Source of the DNA: Thermoplasmata archaeon
GTDB taxonomy: Archaea > Thermoplasmatota > Thermoplasmata > Methanomassiliicoccales > Methanomethylophilaceae
DNA length: 64,000 bases
Assembly (NCBI GenBank): GCA_015063135.1
Contig: SUTA01000005.1
Span: 54,560-118,559 of the forward strand
Reading direction: 5' to 3'
The notes beneath the pieces are model-generated. The model saw only the letters and a program-made list of their open reading frames with translations. It was not told the origin of the DNA and ran no database searches. A program made the position numbers and the translations under genes. Numbering within the stretch: position 1 is the first letter of the stretch; each line of letters begins with the position of its first letter. Positions 17,594-25,953 of the stretch are shown here, in pieces.

Positions 17594-17633
17594 GTTATAT
17601 TTAAAAGATGCCCTCGCGTCCCTATAATATAAG
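17594..17633 (-). promoter_or_regulatory. Candidate promoter of the ribosomal protein operon (two TATA-like boxes)
   Basis: On the minus strand there are two AT-rich boxes in otherwise GC-rich DNA: CTTATATTATAGG at 17621-17633 and CTTTTAAATATAAC at 17594-17607. Either could be an archaeal TATA box for transcription toward rpl3. The predicted start points (about 17600 or 17575) leave a long untranslated leader before 17399. The leader contains a small hairpin (GGACA/TGTCC near 17553-17570). The assignment is by sequence only. Confidence 0.5.
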
Positions 17634-17655
17634 CAGGGCGCGGGGGCGGAATTTT

Positions 17656-17979
17656 TCAAAGGGTGCCTTCCTTGGCCTTTTTCTGGGCCCTCTTCATGCG
17701 GGCCTTGGCGTCGAAGCCGGTCGCCTTCTCGGCGAACTCGTTGAGCTTCCTCTTGCTGGCGAGGATCTCGTCGTCGGTGAAGGTGCCCTTGCCGTTGACG
17801 GTTGTGATGTCGAGCTTGTCCTTGGCGAGGATCTTTACCTCGATGCGGTCGAGGACCCCGTAGGAGGAGACCATGGTGTCGCCCTCCACCTTGACGTTGC
17901 CGAAGACCTCTTCCATCATATGTGCCAGATTGTCGCCTTCGATGTTCTTGAACCATCCTTTCTTGATGTCGTAATCCAT
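17656..17979 (-). CDS. DUF5611 family protein
   Basis: 107 residues. It resembles the archaeal DUF5611 family: a small alpha/beta domain (KKGWFKNIEGDNLAHMMEEVF, then VSSYGVLDRIEVKILAKDKL) followed by a basic helical C-terminus (KARMKRAQKKAKEG). Its function is unknown. It lies four bases behind the RaSEA gene, so the two are probably co-transcribed. It ends with TGA directly before the ribosomal operon promoter. Confidence 0.75.
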   Translation of the reverse strand: MDYDIKKGWFKNIEGDNLAHMMEEVFGNVKVEGDTMVSSYGVLDRIEVKILAKDKLDITTVNGKGTFTDDEILASKRKLNEFAEKATGFDAKARMKRAQKKAKEGTL

Positions 17980-17983
17980 CCTA

Positions 17984-18976
17984 TCATCCTCTCAGAACCA
18001 ACTCGTTCTCGAAGTCGCGCTCCAGGTCGGCTGGCGACCCCAGCAGGGCCTCCGACCTCCTGTACGACTCCCATTTCGAAATGCATGCGCAGCTCACTTC
18101 CAGGTCCTTCGGGTCCTGGGAGAAGCTGAACCTCTCGATCGCGTCGAGCGCCTTCCTGTCGCACTCGCCGCAGTTGTGGACGCCCCTCATCGCACCCCCT
18201 CCGGAGGGCGATGACATGAGCCTCGCATTGACTGTGCCAGACAGCTGCTTCATGACATCTATCAGGGACCAGATCCAGGGTGACCTGAACTCCCCGCGCT
18301 TCCACAGCCTCTCAACATAGGTACCCCTCTGGACGTTCAGCGGGTTCACGGAAATCTCGTCGGAGAAGGGGTCCGCGAACCTGGCGGACCTCACCGCGTC
18401 CTCGATGGCCATGTCCTCGGTCATGAACGGGGGCTTGAGCAGCAGGTACGTCCTCACGCCCAGGCCATGCTCCTTGAGCAGAGTGCCAGCGCGCTTGATG
18501 TCATCGGGGGTGAACCCCTTCCTCACGGAGACCTTCAGGACCTCCGGGTCGGAGCTCTCCAGGCCCAGGGCCACGGTGACGTTGGCGGGAAGCGTGGCGA
18601 CGACCTCCGGGGTGATGAACTCCGGGCGGCTCTCGAACAGGATCCTCCTGCAGTCCTTGAACTCCTCGAAGACCCTGGCCCTCACGGTCGGGGGCACTTC
18701 GTTGTCGTCCAGGAAGCTCCCGGAAGTGTAGAACTTCACGAACGGCTCGCCCTTGTACTTGGACAGGGCCTGGTCTATCTGCTTGTTGAGGTCCTCCTCC
18801 GTCACATGTGACAGCGATGCCTCCCTGTATCCGCACATCGTGCAGCCGCCGCATTTGACCCAGCAGCAGCCGTTGGTGCGCATGATGACCACCATGGCCT
18901 TGACCTTCTCCCCGCCGGCCATGTCGTCCTCCTTCCAGAGGGCCTCCAGCTGGTCCGGGGATCTCTTCTCCTTCAT
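17984..18976 (-). CDS. raSEA: Archaeosine biosynthesis radical SAM protein RaSEA
   Basis: 330 residues. The N-terminal cluster CCWVKCGGCTMCGY contains the three cysteines that bind the 4Fe-4S cluster of this radical SAM subfamily. The remainder follows the RaSEA pattern (KFYTSGSFLDDNEV, LGLESSD, RTYLLLKPPFMTE). In the known pathway RaSEA works with ArcS to convert the preQ0-lysine adduct at tRNA position 15 to archaeosine. The ATG at 18976 lies about 70 bases from a shared AT-rich promoter region. TGA stop. Confidence 0.88.
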   Translation of the reverse strand: MKEKRSPDQLEALWKEDDMAGGEKVKAMVVIMRTNGCCWVKCGGCTMCGYREASLSHVTEEDLNKQIDQALSKYKGEPFVKFYTSGSFLDDNEVPPTVRARVFEEFKDCRRILFESRPEFITPEVVATLPANVTVALGLESSDPEVLKVSVRKGFTPDDIKRAGTLLKEHGLGVRTYLLLKPPFMTEDMAIEDAVRSARFADPFSDEISVNPLNVQRGTYVERLWKRGEFRSPWIWSLIDVMKQLSGTVNARLMSSPSGGGAMRGVHNCGECDRKALDAIERFSFSQDPKDLEVSCACISKWESYRRSEALLGSPADLERDFENELVLRG

Positions 18977-19043
18977 CGGATGTACCTTCTACGCATGGGA
19001 TAGCCTCAGCGACGATAATATCCTTTCCGCGCCCCATTTATTA

Positions 19044-19053
19044 ATTTTATATA
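19044..19053. promoter_or_regulatory. Shared divergent TATA region
   Basis: The AT-rich stretch ATTTTATATA sits between two divergent genes. On the plus strand its centre is about 27 bases before a GTG at 19078 and 38 before the ATG at 19087, so the flavoprotein mRNA may be nearly leaderless. On the minus strand it reads TATATAAAAT and can serve the RaSEA gene. Confidence 0.5.
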
Positions 19054-19086
19054 CGACGGCCCTTTAACGTCCCCATAGTGAGCCTA

Positions 19087-20439
19087 ATGGCCAAGAAGAT
19101 AATTGTCATCGGATCGGGCGCCGCGGGCATGACCGCCGCGTCCGCCGCCAAAGCCCAGTGCCCGGAGGCGGAGGTCACCGTCTTCACTGAGGACACCGAC
19201 ATCGCCTACTCGCCCTGCGCCATCCCCTTCGCCATCGAAGGGAAGAGCGGCTGGGAGAACATCGTCATGCACGACCCCGCCTTCTACGAGAAGGAGAGGG
19301 GCATAAAGGTCCTCACGGAGACCAGGGTCGAGTCCGTGGACGAGGAGAAGAAGGCCGTCGTTGCCGCAGGAAAGGAGCACGCCTACGACTCGCTCGTCAT
19401 CGCCACCGGCGGAAGGGTGTTCGTGCCCCCCATACCGGGCGCCGACCTCGGCAACGTGTTCATCGTCAGGACCATCAGGGACGGCAAGGCCATCCAGTCC
19501 GCCCTCAAGGGCGCCGACAAGGTCGTCATCGGCGGAGCGGGCGTCATCGGCCTCGAGCTCGCCGTATCCCTCCACAACATGGGCAAGGACGTCACTATCA
19601 TCGAGATGATGCCCCAGGTCATCCCCCGCATCGCGGACAAGGACATGGCCGACATCATCCAGAAGGACCTGGAGGCCATGGGCATCAAGTTCGTCATGAA
19701 GGCCCCCATCCAGTCCGTCAACGGAGAGGGCAAGGTCCAGAGCGTCACCGCCGACGGCAAGGAGTACCCCTGCCAGGTGATGATCTTCGCCACCGGCATC
19801 CGCGCCAACCTGGACCTCCCCAAGGCCCTCGGATACGACATAGGCCAGCTGGGGGCGCTCGCAGTCTCCCCCACCCTCCAGCCCTACAGGAGGGGCCGCC
19901 TGGTGCCCGACGTCTACATCGCCGGGGACCTGATGCAGTGCGAGTCCGCGGTCATGCCCGGGCCCACCATGAGCCAACTCGGCTCCACCGCGGTCAAGCA
20001 GGGCCGCATCGCCGGCCACAACGCCGCATGCAAGGAGAAGCTCCTCTTCGGGCCCGTCGCCAGCCCATGGGTCAGCGTCATCGCCGACAGGCAGATCGCC
20101 GGCACCGGCCTCTCGCTGGGCCTCGCGTCCTGGTACGGCCTCGACGTCGTCGTCGGGAAGGCCGAGGGGCTCACCCGCGCCAGGTACTACCCCGGCGGCA
20201 CCCCCATGACCGTCAAGGTCCTCGCGGACAAATCCACCCACAGGATCATCGGCGCGCAGATCGTCGCCGGCGAGGAGGCCACCGGGCGCATCGACTGGCT
20301 CACCGCCGCGGTCGTCAACCACATGACCGCCGAGGAGTTCCTCATGAAGAGCGAGAACGCATACTGCCCGCCGACCTCCATGGTCCAGGACCCCGTCATC
20401 ACCGCGGTCATCGACCTGTGCAGGAACCTCGGGAACCGA
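19087..20439 (+). CDS. NADH oxidase / CoA-disulfide reductase-like flavoprotein, ends at CGA
   Basis: 450 residues, the normal length of this pyridine nucleotide-disulfide oxidoreductase class. The N-terminal FAD-binding motif is IGSGAAGMTAAS (residues 7-18). The redox cysteine lies in YSPCAIPF (about residue 43), and the NAD-binding motif is GGAGVIGLELA (about 157-167). It probably reduces a disulfide or oxygen with NAD(P)H. CGA at 20437-20439 stands four bases before the ATG of the next gene, where a stop is expected. With the standard code the frame runs on to 21384 in the shadow frame of that gene, adding Arg/Pro-rich sequence without homology. The start could also be GTG at 19078. Confidence 0.85.
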
Positions 20440-20443
20440 TACG

Positions 20444-21211
20444 ATGCGCTACGAGGAGTACAAGCAGCTCTACGACAGCCTGAGGACCGCCAAGGACGTC
20501 CGCAGGCTCGAGTCCACCTACGACGACAAGCTCCTGGACACCCTGTTCACCCAGAAGGTCAACAGGGAGGTCAAGAAGCGCTTCTACATCGTCAAGCAGA
20601 ACTCCAAGAAGATGCTGAAGGACTGGCAGAAGGGCACCACCATCATGGAGCTCTCCGACCGCTACAGGTTCCCCCCGATCCTCATCGCGATGTTCCTGTT
20701 CCTCGAGGACGGGGCGTCGAAGAAGGAGTTCTGGGGCTACATCAACGACCCCGACCAGCTCGAGCCCGGAACCGCAGAAGAGCTCAGGGAGGCCGTGGAG
20801 AACGACATCGTCTACTCCCCCGACGCGAACATCCGCCAGAGGGAGAGGGGGCTGTGGGGCGAGGACCTGCTGCACCAGTGGCTGGACGGCCAAGGCGTCA
20901 CCTATCGCACCGAGAACGACCTCCGCGGCGAGGAGACCACCAAGACCCCCGACTGCCTCCTGGACCACCCCGTGGTGTACCAGGGGCACGTGATCAACTG
21001 GGTCGAGAGCAAGGCCTCCTTCGGCGACAACACCGAGTTCAAGTTCAACTCCAGGAAGCAGCTCGTCCCCTACACCGAGCTCTTCGGGCCCGGCCTCGTG
21101 GTCTACTGGGTCGGCTGCCTGGACGACCTCCAGTGCCCCCAGGACGTCTACGTCAACGACATCTCCGTCATGGACATCAAGCTGGAGAAGACCGAGGAGT
21201 GGGGGGAGCGA
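20444..21211 (+). CDS. TPD-motif protein (CDIN1/C15orf41-like), putative PD-(D/E)XK nuclease fold, ends at CGA
   Basis: 255 residues. The C-terminal half has the pattern of the TPD family: GEDLLHQWL, then TPDCLLDHPV (the TPD motif), then INWVESKASFGD, consistent with a D...ExK nuclease-like active site. Homologues in eukaryotes include CDIN1; the archaeal function is unknown. A helical N-terminal part (about residues 1-110) may bind nucleic acid. The frame meets CGA at 21209-21211 after residues KTEEWGE. The standard reading would add 100 residues to 21514, mostly antisense to the ATPase gene. It lies in an operon with the flavoprotein. Confidence 0.82.
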
Positions 21212-21259
21212 TCCCCCCATCCGCTTCCGGTCTGCGTCAGCGTTTTTGCGATCCAAGCA

Positions 21260-22627
21260 TCACTCAGACGACAGCAGATCGTCAGGGATGCTATCATCTG
21301 CCATTTCGTCGGCGAAGAGAAACAGCTCGTAAAACGGCAGCGTCAGTATCCTGCGACCCTCATCGTAGCCGTAGTTGTTCCTAGACACCTTGACGGCATA
21401 GGCGTACGAGTTGTTGTTACCGAATGCTTCGAGGGAGTTCATCGCCCCATGCCCCTTCTTGACATCCATCGGGATTATCTCGCCGTTCTTCCCGAATATG
21501 AACTCGAATTCTGAGTTCTTCCTGCCCGTCCAGTAGAACAGGTTAAGTCCCCTTGACCTGAGTTCCTGGGCCGCGAAGTTCTCATAGAATATCCCGGCCA
21601 GCGTGTTTCTGCCGTCGTCTGTAATGAATGATACTGGATCTATTGCGCTCTGGTAGGCGAACATCCCCACGTCGCAGAGGTATATCCTGAACGAGTTGTC
21701 TGTCTCCATCAGGGGGATCGTGACATGCCCCTCTATCCTCCTGCAGACGTTTATGACATGGGCCTCCGTGAGCCAGTCTATCGGGTGTAACATATCGCGG
21801 CTGCGTGAGCCCTTTTCGATCATCGTGGGGCTAAATGTCTTGGAGGTCCTGTTGAGCATCTTGTAGATGGTCGAGAAGATGGCCCTGGAGCGGACTATGG
21901 ATTCCTGACTCGCCTGGTAGAGCTCCATATCGGCCAGGTAATTTGCGTATAGATCCTTCAGCACCAACCTGGATTCGTTGAAGCTGCCGGTTTCCAGGTA
22001 GACGGCGACCGATTCCGGCATGCCACCGATTAGGAGATACTCGTAGAATATGCCCATGGCCATCTCATGGAACGCAGGTTCCATCGGGACCTTCATTTTA
22101 TAATGATCCACGATGGCATCGTACATCACGGGATTCCTGTTCATCAGGTACTCATCGAAGGACATGGGGGAGATGGTGATCTCGTTGATCTTGCCGATTG
22201 GAAACAGGAAGCCGTCGTTTTCGACTCCCCTCTTCTTTCTCTTTATCCTTATCCTCACCATGGACCCTGTGACGATAATCGGGATTTCACGATAGTCCTG
22301 GCACATGTATTTCATCATGGTGATGATGGCGGGGCATTCCTGCGCCTCGTCTATTATCAGGAGGGTGGATCCGTCTACGTCTACCCCCTTATCCATGGAG
22401 ATGAAGCGGAGGACGTCCGAGGGATCGGGATGGCTATCGCAATACCTGCAGAAATCAGGCTCCTCTCTGCAATCGATATAGATGTAACGGCCCTTGTAGA
22501 ACCTCTCCGCGAAGATGTCCTTGACCAGGTATGTCTTCCCCACCTGCCTGGCCCCCCAGACGATCAGGGGCTTGCGGCGAGGATCGGCGTTCCACCTCTC
22601 CAGATCCTTAAGGTACCTTCTTTCCAT
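21260..22627 (-). CDS. AAA ATPase with DUF4143-like C-terminus, probably acquired
   Basis: 455 residues from ATG at 22627. It has a Walker A motif GARQVGKTYLV near residue 25, Walker B LLIIDEAQECP near 92, and the C-terminal region of the AAA_14/DUF4143 ATPases (LRSRGLNLFYWTGRKNSEFEFIF). Such ATPases are common in mobile and toxin-antitoxin-like settings, and their cellular role is unknown. The gene is visibly less GC-rich than its neighbours, uses more AGA and ATA codons, and ends with TGA. Three direct repeats lie upstream of its start. Confidence 0.8.
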   Translation of the reverse strand: MERRYLKDLERWNADPRRKPLIVWGARQVGKTYLVKDIFAERFYKGRYIYIDCREEPDFCRYCDSHPDPSDVLRFISMDKGVDVDGSTLLIIDEAQECPAIITMMKYMCQDYREIPIIVTGSMVRIRIKRKKRGVENDGFLFPIGKINEITISPMSFDEYLMNRNPVMYDAIVDHYKMKVPMEPAFHEMAMGIFYEYLLIGGMPESVAVYLETGSFNESRLVLKDLYANYLADMELYQASQESIVRSRAIFSTIYKMLNRTSKTFSPTMIEKGSRSRDMLHPIDWLTEAHVINVCRRIEGHVTIPLMETDNSFRIYLCDVGMFAYQSAIDPVSFITDDGRNTLAGIFYENFAAQELRSRGLNLFYWTGRKNSEFEFIFGKNGEIIPMDVKKGHGAMNSLEAFGNNNSYAYAVKVSRNNYGYDEGRRILTLPFYELFLFADEMADDSIPDDLLSSE

Positions 22628-22644
22628 GCGTTCCTCCACGTAAT

Positions 22645-22726
22645 TAATTACACGTTTTGAATAGTTTTTCAAGTACTTAATTACACGTTTTGACGCACTT
22701 CTGAAAAACTTAATTTCACATTTTTA
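22645..22726. repeat. Three direct repeats with 33-base period upstream of the ATPase
   Basis: TAATTACACGTTTTGA occurs exactly at 22645-22660 and 22678-22693. A degenerate third copy, TAATTTCACATTTTTA, lies at 22711-22726. The spacing is 33 bases each time, about three helical turns, so proteins would bind on one face of the DNA. The first copy overlaps the palindrome GTAATTAATTAC. The position just upstream of the ATPase start suggests an operator. Three short units without unique spacers do not make a CRISPR. Confidence 0.7.
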
Positions 22727-22792
22727 AATACTCAGAAGCACAAAAGCTACGCTAAACAGAAGACTGAATATCCGATGGAATAGCGAGCTGGA

Positions 22793-23674
22793 TCGGTTCT
22801 CTGTGCGGAGCTCCCCGAGGGTGCCCTCCCTCTGGGCGTACGCGTTGTGCTTATGGATCGACTCCTCGGACTCGCTCTCCACGACGACGTATGTCTCGTC
22901 GGGGAGGTCCTTGAACCTGTCCACGACCCTTACCAGGACATCTCTGACGACGTCCTCGACGAACTTAGTGTTCTCGTGGGCGTTGATGATGACCTGGCCC
23001 TCGTCCGGCCTCTTGAGGAGCTCGAACGTGGGAGAGGAGAACGAGGCCTCGGCGATATCGATGAGGTCGTCGGCCTCCACGCTCTTCCCGGCAGGGAGGG
23101 TTAGCTTGAGGGTGATCACATTGCGCTGGTTATGGGTCATGACCACGATGCCGTCGGAATAGCCCATCATCTCGGTGACGGTCTGCTGCCCGCAGGGGCA
23201 GGCGGTCATACCGATGACCTTGACGCCGATGGTGCGCTCGGGCTCATGGCCGCGCTCCTGCCTGCAACCGGCGAGGAGGGTGTAGGACTCGTAGGTGTCC
23301 TTGCCGAGGGGGGTCTTGCTGGCCCTGAAGTACTCGGCGGAGATGGAAATCTCCACGAAGCGGGCATACTCGTGGCGCACGAGGAGTTTCTGGCATATGG
23401 AGGACGACATATCCTCCAGGCCGGTAATCGGCTCACTGACGCTCTCCCTGACGACCTCGTTGAGGACCTCGACGTTGCGGCTCATGTGTGAGCCCTTCTG
23501 ATCGGCCGGGAGGTCGACGAATATATCAAAGGAGCAGTTGAGGGCGTTGTTGAGCTTGCGCCCCCTGTCGTCCCTCTGGACCAGGACAGGCTTGTGGACG
23601 CCCCTGACCCCCACGCGGGAGAGCCTGAAGCTTGCATCGCCCCTGCCGTACTGCAGGTCGCATTTGAGCGTCAT
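22793..23674 (-). CDS. mptA: GTP cyclohydrolase MptA (type IV), ends at CGA
   Basis: 293 residues. It resembles the archaeal MptA/FolE2 family: RLSRVGVRGVHKPV near the start, CDI-type beta strands, ARFVEISISAEY, and the metal-site region VIGMTACPCGQQ. MptA opens tetrahydromethanopterin synthesis by converting GTP to a cyclic phosphate of dihydroneopterin. The frame meets CGA at 22793-22795 after LGELRTEN. The standard frame adds 23 hydrophobic residues read from the AT-rich spacer, ending at 22724. Confidence 0.9.
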
Positions 23675-23730
23675 ATAACTGAGTCATACGGAAACTAACT
23701 TAAAACCTATACGCCTACAACTGTCCTGGT

Positions 23731-24378
23731 ATGGGCATGTTCTGCGGGGTCGATGAGGCAGGCAGGGGATCGGTCATGGGGCCGCTCGTCGTCGGGACGG
23801 TTTTCGTCGAGGACGACTCCATCCTCAGAGAGATGGGCGTCAAGGACTCCAAGAAGCTCACCCCCAAGGCCCGCGAGAGGATCTACGCCGAGATAATTGA
23901 CACCGTCCCGTTCTGGAGGACCGTCATATGCTCCGCCGAGGACATAGACAGGTTCCGCCTGGAGATGTCCCTCAACGAGATCGAGCTGAGGATGTTCGCC
24001 GACGCCACCCGCGACAGCGGGGCATCGCAGATATACGCCGACTGCCCTGATGTCAACGAATCCGCCTTCCAGGACCGCTTGGGGGCCCTGTGCCCGGGCG
24101 CCGAAATAATAGCAAGGCATAAAGCCGATGACACTTACCCCGTCGTATCCGCAGCGTCCATCGTCGCCAAGGTGACGAGGGACAGGATGATAGAGGACAT
24201 CCGTCGGGAGTTCGGGACGGACATCGGCAGCGGATACCCGAGCGACCGCTACACCATGGATTTCATAGAGTCCTGGATAAAGGAGAACGGTCGCGCCCCG
24301 GAGCACACGAGGTGCTCATGGGAGCCCGTGAGGCAGATGCTCTCGAAAAGGGCGAACACGAAGATCACAGACTGGTGA
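23731..24378 (+). CDS. rnhB: Ribonuclease HII
   Basis: 215 residues. The start MFCGVDEAGRGSVMGPLVVG carries the first catalytic Asp/Glu pair (GVDEAGRG), followed by KDSKKLTPK and YADCPDV with the third acidic residue. It removes RNA from RNA-DNA hybrids and single ribonucleotides from DNA. TGA stop, four bases before the next ATG. Confidence 0.95.
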   Translation: MGMFCGVDEAGRGSVMGPLVVGTVFVEDDSILREMGVKDSKKLTPKARERIYAEIIDTVPFWRTVICSAEDIDRFRLEMSLNEIELRMFADATRDSGASQIYADCPDVNESAFQDRLGALCPGAEIIARHKADDTYPVVSAASIVAKVTRDRMIEDIRREFGTDIGSGYPSDRYTMDFIESWIKENGRAPEHTRCSWEPVRQMLSKRANTKITDW

Positions 24379-24382
24379 AGAC

Positions 24383-24715
24383 ATGAGCATGGAACCCGAG
24401 GTCCTGAAGCTGATAGAGAAGTTCCGCAAGAAGATCGCTGACCACGAGGAGATCAGGAAGGAGGTCGAGCCCATCGAAAAGACCTTCTGCGTCGACCTGG
24501 GGGAGGAGGTGTACTCATTCAGGCTGTCCCACGCGGAGGTCGTCGACTACAAGCCGGAGCGCCTCGAGAACGCCGATGTCACCATCACCACGACCCCCGA
24601 GAACTTCAAGGCCCTGGTGGACGGCGAGCTCAGGGTCATGAGGGCGTACGTCACCAAGAAGGTCAAGATCAAAGGGAAAATCGACGACCTCATGCACCTC
24701 AAGAAATTCCTTTGA
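24383..24715 (+). CDS. Small SCP2-like (sterol carrier domain) protein
   Basis: 110 residues. The centre (VYSFRLSHAEVVDYK, then ADVTITTTPENFKALVDGEL) follows the SCP2/sterol-carrier fold, a hydrophobic-ligand-binding domain, and the C-terminus is KVKIKGKIDDLMHLKKFL. The archaeal role is unknown. It is co-directional with rnhB and separated by four bases, so it belongs to the same transcript. TGA stop followed by a terminator hairpin. Confidence 0.75.
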   Translation: MSMEPEVLKLIEKFRKKIADHEEIRKEVEPIEKTFCVDLGEEVYSFRLSHAEVVDYKPERLENADVTITTTPENFKALVDGELRVMRAYVTKKVKIKGKIDDLMHLKKFL

Positions 24716-24725
24716 ACATTCACAT

Positions 24726-24746
24726 CCCCTCCCGATGCGGGAGGGG
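24726..24746 (+). terminator. Terminator hairpin after the rnhB operon
   Basis: CCCCTCCC and GGGAGGGG form an eight-base-pair stem around a short loop, 11 bases behind the TGA of the SCP2-like gene. Confidence 0.6.
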
Positions 24747-24800
24747 GCCTTCCCCCTCAACCATCGATTTTTTATAATATGCCCTCTTAGAGATGACTAT

Positions 24801-24878
24801 AGCGAGGTGGGGTAGCCAGGATATCCCGTCGGGCTCATAACCCGGAGACCGGTCGTTCAAATCGACCCCTCGCTACCA
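24801..24878 (+). tRNA. Initiator tRNA-Met (CAT), CCA encoded
   Basis: The cloverleaf folds with acceptor AGCGAGG/CCTCGCT, anticodon loop CTCATAA (anticodon CAT), and T-loop TTCAAAT. A1-U72 and the three G-C pairs flanking the anticodon loop (GGGCTCATAACCC) are features of archaeal initiator tRNA. The terminal CCA is encoded at 24876-24878. A TATA-like TTTATAATATG lies about 25-35 bases upstream. The standard-code reading of the ABC ATPase gene on the other strand would run into its 3' end. Confidence 0.95.
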
Positions 24879-24927
24879 TACTCTCCTTCTTCTACCATCC
24901 ATGTGCCAAATGGTCGATCGATGGATC

Positions 24928-24943
24928 CGGCCCTTCCGGGCCG
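24928..24943 (-). terminator. Hairpin downstream of the ABC ATPase CGA end
   Basis: CGGCCC and GGGCCG pair around TTCC, 20 bases beyond the proposed CGA end of the ATPase gene. There is no clear T-run, so the terminator role is only likely. Confidence 0.4.
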
Positions 24944-24962
24944 TAAATGGTTTCTCGTGGAT

Positions 24963-25952
24963 TCGCTGCTCGGGTTCCTTCGGCTTGCGCTTGAAGGAAA
25001 TTGTCACGGTGTCCTTCTTCTTGGGAGCGACTTCGCCCTCCCGGCCGTCCGCAGGCTCCTTGGGCTTGCGCTTCAGCGAGATGTTAACGGTATTGCTCTT
25101 GCCCTTGGTGGGGGCCACCGGGGTGCTGCGGTCCTCTGCATCGTCGTGGACCACGTAGTTCTCGTCAAGGTGGGAATCGAGCTCGTCGCCGTCCAGAAGG
25201 GCTATGTGCGGCCTGCCCTGGAGCTGCATGACCTCGCAATCGATCCCGTACAGCCTGACGATGTTGTCGTGCGTCAGCACCTCATCTACCGTGCCGTCGG
25301 CGTATATGCTGCCGTCGTAGAGCATCAGGATGCGGTCGGCGTACATCGCCGTGACGTTCAGGTCGTGGCAGATCGTGATGACAGTGATGCCCTTCAGTTT
25401 GGCGACGTCGCGGAGCATCCTCATGACGAGCATCTGGTACTTCACATCCAGATTGGCGGTCGGCTCGTCCAGGAGCATTATCCTGGGCTCCTGCGCCAAA
25501 CTCCTGGCTATCATCACCTTCTGGTGCTGACCGGCGGATAGTTCATCGAAGTTGTGCATGGCGAAGCTCTGCATGCCCAGGAGCTTGATGTTCTCGGCTG
25601 CGATGCGCACATCGTCGGATGTCATCAGGTTCCCGCTGTGCGGTATCCTGCCCATCAGCACCGTGTCCAGCACGGTCATGGAGAACGTGGTATCCTCTTG
25701 ATGCGGCACGAAGCTGATGATCTTCGAGAGGTCCTTCAGGCTGAATTCCTGCAGATCGTGCCCGTCCAGCAGCACCCTGCCCTCGGTCGGGACGGAAAGC
25801 TTGTTGAGGCAGTGCATCAGCGTGGACTTCCCGGCCCCGTTCGGTCCCAGGATGCAGACGAGCTCCGGTTTGTCGATGGTCACATTGACGTTCCGAAAGA
25901 TCATCTTCTGATCGTAGGCGAAACCGAGGTTCTCCAGCTTTATCTCGGTCAT
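24963..25952 (-). CDS. ABC transporter ATP-binding protein (FecE/BtuD type), ends at CGA
   Basis: 329 residues. Walker A GPNGAGKSTL (about 35-44), signature LSAGQHQKV, Walker B RIMLLDEPTANLD and a switch histidine (ITICHDLN) mark an importer ATPase of the iron-siderophore/cobalamin family. A charged C-terminal extension holds two copies of the KRKPKEP motif. CGA at 24963-24965 follows KRKPKEPEQ. The standard frame would continue 30 residues through a hairpin and stop only at TAG inside the tRNA gene. The gene lies one base behind the permease. Confidence 0.9.
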
Positions 25953-25953
25953 C

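Noticed and set aside
22645..22726. CRISPR array
   Set aside because: Only three short, partly degenerate units with AT-rich spacers of 17 bases and no cas genes; operator repeats fit better.
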